From the NCBI RefSeq assembly GCF_003111665.1, contig NZ_CP022188.1:2728001-2792000 (forward strand): DNA of 64,000 bases, given 5' to 3'. Each line of letters begins with the position of its first letter. Positions within the stretch are counted from its first letter, which is position 1. The notes under the pieces were generated by a model. That model saw nothing but the letters and a program-made list of their open reading frames with translations, was not told the origin of the DNA and did no database searches. This document shows positions 1 through 8,561 of this stretch, one piece after another. This stretch comes from Parazoarcus communis. GTDB lineage: Bacteria > Pseudomonadota > Gammaproteobacteria > Burkholderiales > Rhodocyclaceae. A program made the position numbers and the translations under genes.

Positions 1-67
1 TGATCTGATCCGGAAGCGATGGACGGAAATGGGGGGCAGGGGCAGGGTCGGGCGTTCGGCTAGCGAC

Positions 68-334
68 TCAGGTATCTGCATACAGGCGTGCACATGCCAC
101 CACCAGTACATGGACTTCTGCGGCAGAAAGCTCGGGGTAGCGATCGCGGACAACGCGATAGGCAAGGTGGTCGAGCGTACTGTTTGCCCAGCGGCTCTCC
201 CGCGCAAAAAAAGGCGCGATCAGCACGCTCGCTTCGTCGAAGATCTCCCGTACGCGGTGATATCGGCGTTGTTCGGCAGTTTCTTCTTGCATGGAATGGG
301 CTGCTGCGGGTGAGTTCATTTTACTGCTCGGCAT
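68..334 (-). CDS. Small conserved-looking hypothetical protein (88 aa)
   Basis: I do not recognise this protein. It is 88 residues long, soluble, without a signal peptide or membrane segment. The N-terminal 15 residues are low complexity, and an ATG at 319 is an equally good start. The rest looks helical and genuinely protein-like (REIFDEASVLIAPFF, DHLAYRVVRDRYPELS), ending in LVVACARLYADT. It lies 66 bases downstream of the inositol-phosphatase family gene on the same strand, so the two may be cotranscribed. Codon use fits the neighbours. The composition supports a real gene, but the function is unknown. Confidence 0.6.
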   Translation of the reverse strand: MPSSKMNSPAAAHSMQEETAEQRRYHRVREIFDEASVLIAPFFARESRWANSTLDHLAYRVVRDRYPELSAAEVHVLVVACARLYADT

Positions 335-400
335 GACTGTTTGCCCAAATCATAGCGCGAGATGGTGCGGTGCAGTATGTTGCGACGATCCATGGCAGGC

Positions 401-1219
401 TCAGGAGTGCGACTGCAGCCAGGCACGCCATTCGTCGAACAGTGAGGGGCTGGTGGCTGCAATGACGCCGCGCTTGACCGCTGGGCCGGCCATCAGGGTG
501 CCGCCATCCAGCGCCATTGCCTGTCCGCCCGATTCCGCGAGAATCAACTGGCCGGCTGCATAGTCCCAGAGCATTTGGCCGCCATGCAGATAGACGTCGA
601 GACGCCCGGCCGCCACGAAACACCACTCCAGCGCGCTTGAGCCGAAATTCCGTTGCGAATAGTACGGCGGACGTACCGCAAGTTCGTCTGCGAGGTGGTG
701 GCTGATGCGCTTGAAGTCAACGCCCGCGACGGCTTCTCCGAGAAGTTTCGAGCCCTTGCGCAAGGGTAGTTCGGTGCCGTTGAGAAAGGCTCCGGCCCCT
801 TTCGCCGCATAGAAGCTCTCGTCCGTGATCGGGTTGTAGACCACACCAAACCGGGGTTCGTAGTCGACGAGATAGGCGATTGAAACTGCAAAGAAGGGAA
901 TTCCGTTGGCGAAATTCGTCGTGCCGTCAATCGGGTCGATGCACCACATGCCACGACGACCCTGGCTCCACAGCCGGGCTTGTTCTTCGGCGCTCATCTC
1001 CTCGCCGAGTACCGGTCCGGGCAACAGTTTGGGCAGGGCTTCGGTGAAGCGCTGCTGGGATGCGACGTCTGCCTCGGTGAAGAAGCTGCCGTCCGCCTTG
1101 CTGTTGCGTGAGGACTTCAGGTAGCGGGGCAGGATCTCGTCACGCGCGATCTCCCGAACGAGGGATTCGAGGGCTCGGGCTCGGGCCAGGCGTTGTGCTG
1201 CGGTAGGCATCTCAGGCAC
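401..1219 (-). CDS. Inositol monophosphatase family phosphatase
   Basis: Mg2+-dependent sugar or inositol phosphatase of the SuhB/CysQ/HisN superfamily, cytoplasmic. The family metal-binding motifs are present in order: GEEMS near residue 95, IDPIDGTTNF near 118, and WDYAAGQLILAESGG near the C-terminus. Length (272 aa) is normal. The N-terminus MPEMPTAAQRLARARALESLV gives an ordinary first helix, so the start at 1219 is reasonable. The gene diverges from rsmE across 120 bases. The family covers myo-inositol-1-phosphate, 3'-phosphoadenosine-5'-phosphate and histidinol-phosphate phosphatases, and the sequence alone does not choose among them. A separate suhB is expected elsewhere in such genomes, so I give no symbol. 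Confidence 0.9.
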   Translation of the reverse strand: MPEMPTAAQRLARARALESLVREIARDEILPRYLKSSRNSKADGSFFTEADVASQQRFTEALPKLLPGPVLGEEMSAEEQARLWSQGRRGMWCIDPIDGTTNFANGIPFFAVSIAYLVDYEPRFGVVYNPITDESFYAAKGAGAFLNGTELPLRKGSKLLGEAVAGVDFKRISHHLADELAVRPPYYSQRNFGSSALEWCFVAAGRLDVYLHGGQMLWDYAAGQLILAESGGQAMALDGGTLMAGPAVKRGVIAATSPSLFDEWRAWLQSHS

Positions 1220-1327
1220 TCCGTCGGGGTGTGTGGGCTACGAATATCGCGGTGTCGCCAGCATCCGGCACGCCCTGCACGCAGGGAGGATGTCGATGGC
1301 GAGGTGCCGCGAGGGAAGGTGCATGCC

Positions 1328-1333
1328 TATAAT
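1328..1333 (+). promoter_or_regulatory. Candidate -10 element of rsmE
   Basis: TATAAT, a consensus sigma-70 -10 hexamer. Transcription from it would begin at about 1340, on the rsmE start codon. I see no good -35 hexamer at 16-18 bases upstream. Confidence 0.4.
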
Positions 1334-1339
1334 CTTACG

Positions 1340-2062
1340 ATGATTTCACGCTTTCATTTTGATGGTGTCCTCCCGCCGGACGGCGAGGTCCCCCTGCCCG
1401 ATGCCGTTTCTCACCATGCCTTGCGCGTATTGCGCCTGGCGGACGGCGAGCCTTTGGTGCTGTTCGACGGCTCCGGTATCGAGGTTGATGCCCGCCTTGT
1501 GGTGCGGGGAAAACAGGGTTTTGTCTTGCTCGGTGAGCGGCATGAGAACAATCGGGAGTCTCCGCTCGAACTGATTCTGGTGCAGGCCCTTGCGAGCGGG
1601 GACAAGATGGACTGGATCGTGCAGAAGGCGGTCGAGCTTGGCGCGGCCCGGGTCATTCCGGTGCAGGCAGAGCGCTCGGTGTTGCGGCTCTCAGGGGAGC
1701 GGGCGCAAAAACGCCAGGCCCACTGGCAGCAGGTGGCGATTTCCGCCTGCGAGCAATGCGGTCGCAATGTCGTTCCCGAGGTCGCACCCATACAACCGCT
1801 TTCCGCCTATCTTGAAGCGAGCACAGGTGCGCACAGACTGGTGCTTGCCCCCGGTGGCGAACGGCCGCTGGCCGAATTGCCACGGCCCGAGGCGGCACTG
1901 CATCTGATGATCGGCCCCGAGGGCGGATGGAGTGATGTGGAATTGAATGCATGCCGTGCAGCTGGCGCCATTGCGCTTGGCCTCGGACCGCGGATACTAC
2001 GTACTGAAACTGCGGGACTGGCCGCCATCGCGGCCATGCAGGCGCGCTGGGGCGATCTCTGA
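1340..2062 (+). CDS. rsmE: 16S rRNA (uracil-1498-N3)-methyltransferase RsmE
   Basis: SAM-dependent methyltransferase of the SPOUT class that methylates U1498 of 16S rRNA in the assembled 30S subunit. The protein has the N-terminal PUA-like segment (RFHFDG, HHALRVLRL), the central LVQALASGDKMDWIVQKAVELG and the C-terminal knot motifs MIGPEGGWSDVEL and LGPRILRTETA. The open frame extends upstream to 1193, but the ATG at 1340 (MISRFHF) gives the usual family N-terminus and 240 aa. A perfect TATAAT lies at 1328-1333, only six bases before this ATG, which would make the message leaderless. No Shine-Dalgarno sequence is visible. Confidence 0.93.
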   Translation: MISRFHFDGVLPPDGEVPLPDAVSHHALRVLRLADGEPLVLFDGSGIEVDARLVVRGKQGFVLLGERHENNRESPLELILVQALASGDKMDWIVQKAVELGAARVIPVQAERSVLRLSGERAQKRQAHWQQVAISACEQCGRNVVPEVAPIQPLSAYLEASTGAHRLVLAPGGERPLAELPRPEAALHLMIGPEGGWSDVELNACRAAGAIALGLGPRILRTETAGLAAIAAMQARWGDL

Positions 2063-2116
2063 AGCCCGAAGCCAGCCTTCGCCCCACGCGCTGATGCAAT
2101 CACGAGAGGACGCCTG

Positions 2117-3604
2117 ATGTTTGAATCCGCCGAGTTGGGTCACAGCGCCGACAAGGAAACCTACGACGAGGCTGTACCGGTATTGCGTGCGGCCTTGCTC
2201 GACGCGCAGTTCGAGTTGCTCGATTCGAAGCAGTTCGCGGTGGTGGTTCTGATCAATGGTATTGATGGTGCGGGCAAGGGGGAGACCGTCAACCTCCTCA
2301 ATGAATGGATGGACCCGCGTCATATCGAGGCCTGGGCTTTCGATGCGCCGACCGAGGAGGCGTCGGTCCGACCCTTCATGTGGCCGTTCTGGCGTGCACT
2401 GCCGCCGAAAGGCAAGATCGGCGTTCTGTTCAACAACTGGTACACCGACCCGATCCGCGAGCGGGTGGAGCGTAGCAGCAAGAAAGCCGACTTTGACCAG
2501 CAGATCGACGAGATTCGTCGCTTCGAGGAGATGCTGGCCCACGAGGGCGTGTTGCTGATCAAACTCTGGTTTCACCTCTCCAAGGATGGTCAGAAGAAGC
2601 GTCTGAAGGAACTCGAAAAGGATCCGAAGACGCGCTGGCGCGTCACCGATCGGGACTGGCATTACTTTGAACGCTATGAGCGCTACCGGGACGTCGCCGG
2701 ACGCGCGCTGCGTCTGACCAGCACCGGTGAGTGCCCGTGGACGATCGTCGATGGCAGCGATGCACGCTTTCGCGCGCTGTTTGTTGGTCGTGTGCTGCTC
2801 GACGGCTTGCGCAAGCGCCTCGACACCGCACAGCGGCACTGGATGCCGCGCAAGACTGCGGCGCCCCTGCCGCCTGCGATCGATTCGCTCAATCTGCTCA
2901 ACAGCCTGCAACTCAAGCAGGACATGAGCAAGAAGGAGTACGAGGACCTGCTGGAACGTTACCAGGGTCGGCTGGCGCTGCTGACCCGCGATCCCGCCTT
3001 CCGCAAGCACGGGCTGGTGCTGGTCTTCGAGGGGGGCGACGCCGCGGGCAAGGGGGGCGCGATCCGGCGCATCACGGCCGCGCTCGACGTGCGTCAGTAC
3101 CGCATCATCCCGATTGCTGCGCCAGGCGAGGAGGAGCGTGCCCAGCCATACCTGTGGCGCTTCTGGCGCCACCTGCCGGGCCGGGGCAAGGTCGTGATCT
3201 TCGACCGCTCCTGGTATGGCCGGGTGCTGGTCGAGCGCGTCGAAGGCTTCTGCTCCGAGGCGGACTGGATGCGGGCGTATGGCGAGATCAACGATTTCGA
3301 GGATCAGCTCGTTCAGGCCGGTACGGTCGTCGTGAAGTTCTGGCTTGCGATCAGCAAGGATGAACAGCTGGTGCGGTTCAAGGCACGTGAAGCTGAGCCG
3401 CACAAGCGCTTCAAGATCACCGAGGAGGACTGGCGCAATCGCGAGCGCTGGGACGATTACGCACGTGCAGTATGTGACATGGCAGACCGTACCAGCACGG
3501 AGATCGCACCGTGGACGCTGGTCGAAGCGGACAATAAGCTCTTTGCCCGGATCAAGATTCTGCGCACGGTGTGCGAAGCGCTTGAGGCTGCAATGGCAAA
3601 GTGA
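2117..3604 (+). CDS. pap: Polyphosphate:AMP phosphotransferase (two-domain PPK2, class II)
   Basis: Transfers a phosphate from polyphosphate to AMP to give ADP, in the cytoplasm. The 495-residue protein has two tandem PPK2 domains, the arrangement of class II PPK2 enzymes. Domain 1 has Walker A NGIDGAGKGE (about residues 47-56) but reads NNWY where the active motif is expected. Domain 2 has EGGDAAGKGG (from about 305) and the intact FDRSWYGRVLVERVEGF lid/Walker B segment. By analogy with characterised double-domain enzymes, the C-terminal half is probably the catalytic one. A ribosome-binding site GAGAGGA precedes the ATG. The gene follows rsmE by 54 bases. It connects with the other phosphate genes here (phoU, pstSCA) by pathway, not by position. 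Confidence 0.93.
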   Translation: MFESAELGHSADKETYDEAVPVLRAALLDAQFELLDSKQFAVVVLINGIDGAGKGETVNLLNEWMDPRHIEAWAFDAPTEEASVRPFMWPFWRALPPKGKIGVLFNNWYTDPIRERVERSSKKADFDQQIDEIRRFEEMLAHEGVLLIKLWFHLSKDGQKKRLKELEKDPKTRWRVTDRDWHYFERYERYRDVAGRALRLTSTGECPWTIVDGSDARFRALFVGRVLLDGLRKRLDTAQRHWMPRKTAAPLPPAIDSLNLLNSLQLKQDMSKKEYEDLLERYQGRLALLTRDPAFRKHGLVLVFEGGDAAGKGGAIRRITAALDVRQYRIIPIAAPGEEERAQPYLWRFWRHLPGRGKVVIFDRSWYGRVLVERVEGFCSEADWMRAYGEINDFEDQLVQAGTVVVKFWLAISKDEQLVRFKAREAEPHKRFKITEEDWRNRERWDDYARAVCDMADRTSTEIAPWTLVEADNKLFARIKILRTVCEALEAAMAK

Positions 3605-3672
3605 GTGCCTGCCTGAGCCAGCGTCTGCAGGGGCAATGAAGATGTCTTTTACAAAGCAGGCTTACACGTTTT

Positions 3673-3769
3673 TTGCAATGCAACATCAAACTGCAGTTGT
3701 GTCCGTTAGAATTGAAGCATGACAACAACGTGGGGCGGCGCACGCCAACGGCGGCAGCCGTCTGCTTAA
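3673..3769 (+). promoter_or_regulatory. Leader of argA: palindrome, -10 box and a possible 16-codon leader ORF
   Basis: The 181-base pap-argA gap holds an 11-base palindrome TTGCAATGCAA (3673-3683) and a -10-like TAGAAT (3707-3712). Exactly six bases after that an ATG (3719) opens a short frame, MTTTWGGARQRRQPSA, ending in TAA at 3769. Three of its 16 codons are Arg (CGC, CGG, CGG), clustered. argA is the first step of arginine synthesis, so an Arg-rich short frame in its leader is suggestive. I see no clear terminator hairpin after it, and the -35 region is poor. Confidence 0.3.
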
Positions 3770-3785
3770 ACCAAGCGGTGAATTC

Positions 3786-5165
3786 TTGAGCGATGATTCT
3801 TCCCCTGAAACCACTGCCGATACCGGTGCAAACAAGCCGGCGGTGACGGGTTTCGACTCGACGGCCCAGTTCGTGGCCTGGGTGCGCGGTGCAGCCCCCT
3901 ATATTCATGCCTTTCGTGGCAAGACCTTCGTCGTCGGCTTTGGTGGCGAGGTGGCTGGTGGCGAGCTCGCGCAAAAGCTTGCCTACGATTGCAACCTGCT
4001 TGCCGCGCTGGGTATCCGGCTGGTGCTGGTGCACGGGGCTAGGCCGCAGATCGATGCGGAGATCGAGCGCCGGGGGCTCGAGTCCCGGTTTCACAATGGT
4101 CTCAGGGTAACCGACCCGGCGGCGCTCGAATGCGTCAAGTCGGCCATGGCGGTGACCCGCTTCGAGGTCGAGGCCCTGCTTTCCCAGGGCTTGCCCAATA
4201 CGCCGATGGCTGGCAGCTACATGCGCGTGACCGGCGGCAACTTCATCACGGCGCGACCGGTCGGGGTGGTCGATGGTGTCGATTACCAGTTCACCGGCGC
4301 GGTGCGAAAGATCATTGCCGACGAAATCAATGCCGACCTTGATCAGCAGAACGTTGTGCTGATCACGCCGCTGGGGGTGTCTCCCGCCGGCGAGATCTTC
4401 AATCTGTGCATGGAAGAGGTGGCAGAAGCCGTTGCGATCGCGGTGAAGGCCGAGAAGCTGATCTACCTTTGCGATGCGCCGGGCCTGCTCGACAGCGACG
4501 GCGAACTGATCGAGTCCGTCACGGCCGATGAGGCACAGCGTCATTTCGACGCGGGCGAGGGGCTGACCGAGGATCTGCATCTGTACCTGCCATGCGCGAT
4601 CCGCGCGGTCCGCAAGGGGGTTGCGCGCAGTCACCTGATCGACCGTGATGAGGACGGCGGCCTGCTGCTCGAGTTCTTCACTCACGCAGGCGTAGGTACG
4701 GTGGTGTCGCGTGATGCACTGTTTCGTCTGCGCGAGGCGGGTATCGATGATGTCGCGGCGCTGGTTTCGCTGATTTCGCCGATGGAAGCCGACGGTACCC
4801 TGGTGCGGCGGGGCAGGGAGTTGCTCGAGCAGGAGGTCGAACGCTTCACGGTGGTCGAACATGACGGCATGCTCGTCGGGTGTGCAGCGCTGTACCCGTT
4901 TACCGAAGACAACGCGGCCGAGCTTGCCTGCCTCGCCGTCGTGCCCGAGTACCGTCGAGCGGGGCTTGGGGATCAATTGCTGAAGCGTATCGAGCGTCGG
5001 GCGAGGATGCAGCGCCTGGAGCGCCTGTTCGTTCTCACCACGCGCACCGCACACTGGTTCCGCGAGCGCGGTTTCAGTGAAATCGGACCCGAGACGCTGC
5101 CTCAGCGCAAGCGCGATCTGTACAACCTGCAGCGCCGCTCCAAGGTGTTTGTAAAAGCGCTATGA
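3786..5165 (+). CDS. argA: Amino-acid N-acetyltransferase (N-acetylglutamate synthase)
   Basis: Catalyses acetyl-CoA + L-glutamate to N-acetylglutamate, the first step of arginine biosynthesis. It has the classic two-domain layout: an N-terminal amino-acid-kinase-like domain (about residues 20-290, with FVVGFGGEVAGG, LVLVHGARPQI and VVLITPLGVSPAGE) and a C-terminal GNAT acetyltransferase domain (about 310-450, with AELACLAVVPEYRRAGLGDQLL). Length 459 aa is normal. The start is a TTG at 3786. No ATG or GTG lies nearby in frame that would give a better N-terminus, and the Shine-Dalgarno is weak. Feedback inhibition by arginine is known for the family. The short Arg-containing frame upstream may add transcript-level control. 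Confidence 0.95.
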   Translation: MSDDSSPETTADTGANKPAVTGFDSTAQFVAWVRGAAPYIHAFRGKTFVVGFGGEVAGGELAQKLAYDCNLLAALGIRLVLVHGARPQIDAEIERRGLESRFHNGLRVTDPAALECVKSAMAVTRFEVEALLSQGLPNTPMAGSYMRVTGGNFITARPVGVVDGVDYQFTGAVRKIIADEINADLDQQNVVLITPLGVSPAGEIFNLCMEEVAEAVAIAVKAEKLIYLCDAPGLLDSDGELIESVTADEAQRHFDAGEGLTEDLHLYLPCAIRAVRKGVARSHLIDRDEDGGLLLEFFTHAGVGTVVSRDALFRLREAGIDDVAALVSLISPMEADGTLVRRGRELLEQEVERFTVVEHDGMLVGCAALYPFTEDNAAELACLAVVPEYRRAGLGDQLLKRIERRARMQRLERLFVLTTRTAHWFRERGFSEIGPETLPQRKRDLYNLQRRSKVFVKAL

Positions 5166-5220
5166 ACCGCGCTGCCGCCATGCTCTCGCGCACGATATCG
5201 CCACCGGGGGCTGGCGGCGA

Positions 5221-6618
5221 ATGCTGAAGATTCCGTCCATCTGGCGCCGTTCGGCCCCCTCCCGTAAGGCGGACGATGCCGCCGAGCTGGCCTTGTTGCG
5301 CAGTGTGGCAAAGGGCATTCATGGTGTCGAGGCGATGTTCAGCGCCGAAGGCAGGCTGCTCTGGATCAGTCCTTCGGTCGAACGGCTCACTGCGCGTCTG
5401 CCCGCGCGCTACCTTGGTGCCGACGATGCGCTGGCATTGCTGGTGCACACTTCCGATTTGGCCTATTGCCGCCGGGTCATGAGTGAAGTGCTGGCGACGG
5501 GCGAGGCGCGCGATTTTGAGCTTCGCCTGCAGCGCGACGACGGCAGGTTCAACTGGGCGGCTTGCCACTGGCGCGCCCTGCGCGACGAGCAGGGAGGCAT
5601 CGAGGGTGTCCGGCTGTCGGCAGAAGACATTCAGGCGCGCAAGGAAACCGAGTACACGCTGCTCGAAACCGTGGCCGAACTGCGACGGGCACAGGCCTTG
5701 CGCGAACACTATCTCACGCGCAGCAACGATGAGCGGCATCGTCTTTCAGCCCTGCTCAACGTAATCCGGCTCGGAATCCTGTTCATTGATCGGGACCACC
5801 GGGTGCTCTATTTCAACAGCGCGATGCTCAAGCTGTGGGGCTACCCGCCGGACGAGAATCTGATTGGGGTGAGGGATGTGGTGCTGCAAAGCACGATTGC
5901 GCCCTTGCTGGTGGATCCGTCCGCGTATTTCGCGCATATCGCGACCGTCGTTCGCTCGCCACAAGTGAGCGAGTCGCATGAGTTCAAGTTCAAGGATGGC
6001 CGCGTCGTCACCGACATCTCTGCGGTCGTTGAAGGCGGGCTCGATGGTCGTGGTATCGGGCGCGTGTGGATTTACGAGGACGTCACCGAGCGGCGCCAGG
6101 TGGCGGAACAGCTGGTGGCGCTCGCGGAGCGTGACCCGCTGACCAATCTGTTCAACCGGCGACGCTTCCATGAAGAACTCGATCGCCTGCTGGCAGATGC
6201 GGAGCGCCGGGGGACCGGTGTCGGCTTGCTGTCCTTCGATCTCGACGGATTCAAGCCGATCAACGATCAGTACGGACATCCTGCAGGCGACGAGGTGCTC
6301 GTCGGGCTGGCCGATGGGCTGCGCCGTATCGTGAGGCGTAACGAGATGTTCTTCCGTCTTGGCGGCGACGAGTTTGCCGTGCTGGTGCCCGACGCTGACA
6401 CGGAGGCGCTGTCGGAGCTTGCAAGCCGGCTGCTCGAAGGCGTTGCGTCCTTGCGTTTCAATTTCGCCGGGCACGAGGCAGGTGTTACCGCCAGCATTGG
6501 AGCAGCCTGTTATCCGGAACACGGAAAGGATGTCGAGACCCTGATGGCTGCGGCCGACCGGGCCATGTACCGCTCCAAGGACGCCGGGCGCAATTGCTGG
6601 CGTCTGGCCGGGCAGTGA
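5221..6618 (+). CDS. PAS-domain diguanylate cyclase (GGDEF)
   Basis: Predicted to make c-di-GMP from two GTP. It is 465 residues long with no membrane segment, so cytoplasmic. It carries an N-terminal PAS-like domain (about 35-150, VEAMFSAEGRLLWISPSVERL), a short coiled linker, a second PAS (about 180-290, LGILFIDRDHRVLYFNSAML) and a C-terminal GGDEF domain (about 300-462). The active site RLGGDEFAVL is intact at about 379-388. The usual inhibitory RxxD is replaced by RRNE, so product inhibition may be weakened (inference). There is no EAL domain. It lies 55 bases after argA on the same strand with no metabolic connection. The PAS ligand is unknown. Confidence 0.93.
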   Translation: MLKIPSIWRRSAPSRKADDAAELALLRSVAKGIHGVEAMFSAEGRLLWISPSVERLTARLPARYLGADDALALLVHTSDLAYCRRVMSEVLATGEARDFELRLQRDDGRFNWAACHWRALRDEQGGIEGVRLSAEDIQARKETEYTLLETVAELRRAQALREHYLTRSNDERHRLSALLNVIRLGILFIDRDHRVLYFNSAMLKLWGYPPDENLIGVRDVVLQSTIAPLLVDPSAYFAHIATVVRSPQVSESHEFKFKDGRVVTDISAVVEGGLDGRGIGRVWIYEDVTERRQVAEQLVALAERDPLTNLFNRRRFHEELDRLLADAERRGTGVGLLSFDLDGFKPINDQYGHPAGDEVLVGLADGLRRIVRRNEMFFRLGGDEFAVLVPDADTEALSELASRLLEGVASLRFNFAGHEAGVTASIGAACYPEHGKDVETLMAAADRAMYRSKDAGRNCWRLAGQ

Positions 6619-6662
6619 GCACGGACCTTGCCGGCTTCACTCATGCGCTGTGCTCAGTGCAA

Positions 6663-6690
6663 TTGCCCGTGTCCGGCAGGCTGATAGAAT
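6663..6690 (+). promoter_or_regulatory. Predicted sigma-70 promoter of yggX
   Basis: TTGCCC (6663-6668), 16-base spacer, TAGAAT (6685-6690), 47 bases before the yggX ATG. It gives an ordinary leader that includes the AGAGGA ribosome-binding site. Confidence 0.5.
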
Positions 6691-6737
6691 GGACACCTGA
6701 GTGTTCGACTAACCCCAATTGCAAAGAGGAATGAATA

Positions 6738-7010
6738 ATGGCCCGTATGGTCAATTGCGTGAAGCTGGGTCGGGAGGCTGAAGGTCTTGACCTGCCGCCG
6801 GTTCCGGGCGAACTGGGCAAGCGTATTTACGCCAGCGTTTCCAAGGAAGCCTGGCAGCAGTGGGTCAAGTACCAGACCATGCTGATCAACGAGAACCGCC
6901 TCAATCTGATGGACGCGCGCGCGCGCAAGTATCTCGCCGAGCAGATGGAGAAGCACTTCTTTGAAGGTGGTGCAGACCAGATCGGTGGATACGTACCGCC
7001 GGCAGCCTGA
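6738..7010 (+). CDS. yggX: Fe(2+)-trafficking / oxidative damage protection protein YggX
   Basis: Small cytoplasmic protein (90 aa) of the YggX family, implicated in iron handling and protection of Fe-S clusters from superoxide. The family signature is clear: [18 protein letters not shown] with the conserved Cys7, [21 protein letters not shown] and a C-terminal helix with [11 protein letters not shown]. An AGAGGA site precedes the ATG. It is a single-gene unit with its own promoter and a strong terminator directly downstream, which also serves the converging phoU. Confidence 0.95.
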   Translation: MARMVNCVKLGREAEGLDLPPVPGELGKRIYASVSKEAWQQWVKYQTMLINENRLNLMDARARKYLAEQMEKHFFEGGADQIGGYVPPAA

Positions 7011-7055
7011 GCCAGGATTCTTCCGGCCGGCGTCGTGGCCGGCTGGTGCCGAAAT

Positions 7056-7089
7056 GAAAAAGGGATGGTCAGTGACCATCCCTTTTTTT
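7056..7089. terminator. Bidirectional intrinsic terminator between yggX and phoU
   Basis: Near-perfect palindrome with GGGATGGTCA facing TGACCATCCC, flanked by an A-run on the left and seven T on the right. It can terminate transcription from both sides of this convergent gene pair. Confidence 0.9.
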
Positions 7090-7107
7090 GCGAGCTGAAG
7101 GCCGGAA

Positions 7108-7818
7108 TCAGGTCTTCGAGTTGCCTGCTTCGGCTGCCACGGACTTGGCATAGCGTACATCACGCCCCTGAACGAGGAACACGACGTATTCGGCGACGTT
7201 CTTGGCATGATCGCCGATGCGCTCGATGGCCTTGGCGATGAAGAGCACTTCGAGACTGCTGGAGATCGTGCGTGGATCCTCCATCATGAAGGTGATCAGC
7301 TGACGCATGGTGCCCTTGAAGTTGGCATCCACGTCCTCATCCTGCTTGGTGATCGCCGTCCAGTTCGTAATATCGGCACGGGCAAAGCTGTCGAGCGCGC
7401 TGCGCAGCATGTCGAGCACCAGACCGGTGGCGTGACTCAGGTCGATGCGCATCGAGAACGTATGATCGCCGGAGTGCAGGCGCTTTCCAGCCTTGGCGAT
7501 CTTCTTGGCCTCGTCGCCGATGCGTTCGAGATCGGCGATGGCCTTGATCACGGTCATCACCAGACGCAGGTCAACCGCTGCCGGCTGGCGCTTGGCGATG
7601 ATCTGGTTGCACTCCTCGTCGATCTCGACTTCGAGCAGGTTGATCCGGTGGTCGCCCTCGATGACGCGTTCGAGCAGCGCGGTATTTCCGGTTTTCAGGC
7701 CCTCGAGCGCATTCGCGACCTGGGTTTCGACCAGGCCGCCCATCTGCAGTACGCCGGTACGGATCTTTTCCAGTTCGGTGTCGAACTGCTTGTGGGTGTG
7801 TTCGGTCATTTTAGGCAT
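7108..7818 (-). CDS. phoU: Phosphate-specific transport system accessory protein PhoU
   Basis: Negative regulator of phosphate starvation signalling that couples the PstSCAB transporter to the PhoR kinase. It is an all-helical protein of 236 residues with two PhoU repeats; E/D-rich metal-binding segments (LEVEIDEECNQIIAKRQP, DLERIGDEAKKIAK and AIERIGDHAKNVAEY) are visible. The start at 7818 (MPKMTEH) has a second ATG three codons later. It is the last gene of moeA-rpiA-phoU on the minus strand, 51 bases after rpiA, and is about 53 kb from pstSCA within this window. Whether a second phoU follows pstB beyond the right edge cannot be seen. Confidence 0.96.
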   Translation of the reverse strand: MPKMTEHTHKQFDTELEKIRTGVLQMGGLVETQVANALEGLKTGNTALLERVIEGDHRINLLEVEIDEECNQIIAKRQPAAVDLRLVMTVIKAIADLERIGDEAKKIAKAGKRLHSGDHTFSMRIDLSHATGLVLDMLRSALDSFARADITNWTAITKQDEDVDANFKGTMRQLITFMMEDPRTISSSLEVLFIAKAIERIGDHAKNVAEYVVFLVQGRDVRYAKSVAAEAGNSKT

Positions 7819-7869
7819 GGCTTAATCCAGGAAGGCGACAGGCTAGCAGGTCAAAATGAAAGTTTTGTT

Positions 7870-8532
7870 TCAGTCACGAAGCTGACGCTCTACGCCGTCG
7901 GCACCTGCAAGCAAAAGCACGTCGGCGCCACGGCGGGCGAACAGTCCATTGGTGACGACGCCGACGATCTGATTAAGGGTGGTTTCCATGGCCACCGGAT
8001 CCGCGATCGACAGTCCGTGCACGTCGAGGATCAGGTTGCCGTTGTCGGTGACGAAGCCTTCGCGCAGACGCGGTGAGCCGCCAAGGCGGACGAGTTCGCG
8101 CGATACCTGGGCTGCAGCCATCGGGATCACCTCGACCGGCAGCGGGAACTTGCCGAGCGTCGCGACCTTCTTGCTCGCGTCGCAAATGCACACGAAGCGA
8201 CGGGCCACAGCGGCGACGATCTTTTCGCGCGTCAGTGCGCCACCGCCACCCTTGATCATGCAGAACTGGCCGTCGATTTCATCTGCGCCATCGACATAGA
8301 CCGGGATCTCTTCGATTTCATCGAGGCTGAAAAGCTTGATGCCGTGGGCGGCGAGGCGCTTCGAGCTTGCTTCCGAACTGGAGATGGCGCCACGGATGCG
8401 GTCGCGCATGCCGGCGAGTCCGTCGATGAAGTGGTTGACCGTAGAGCCGGTGCCGACGCCGACGATGCTGCCATCCTCGACTTCCTTGAGCGCTGCGAGG
8501 GCAGCGGCTTTCTTGAGTGCGTCCTGATTCAT
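7870..8532 (-). CDS. rpiA: Ribose-5-phosphate isomerase A
   Basis: Interconverts ribose-5-phosphate and ribulose-5-phosphate in the pentose phosphate pathway. The 220-residue length is standard. Family motifs are present: [14 protein letters not shown] near residue 25, [14 protein letters not shown], the catalytic [24 protein letters not shown] and the C-terminal [15 protein letters not shown]. It lies 29 bases downstream of moeA on the minus strand, with phoU following. Confidence 0.97.
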   Translation of the reverse strand: MNQDALKKAAALAALKEVEDGSIVGVGTGSTVNHFIDGLAGMRDRIRGAISSSEASSKRLAAHGIKLFSLDEIEEIPVYVDGADEIDGQFCMIKGGGGALTREKIVAAVARRFVCICDASKKVATLGKFPLPVEVIPMAAAQVSRELVRLGGSPRLREGFVTDNGNLILDVHGLSIADPVAMETTLNQIVGVVTNGLFARRGADVLLLAGADGVERQLRD

Positions 8533-8561
8533 GAAAAATCCGTATGTTGGGTTTGTGTGTG

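Noticed and set aside
1997..5054. Two long antisense frames (1997-3403 and 3552-5054) opposite pap and argA
   Set aside because: No domain or ribosome-binding site; the sense proteins are unambiguous.
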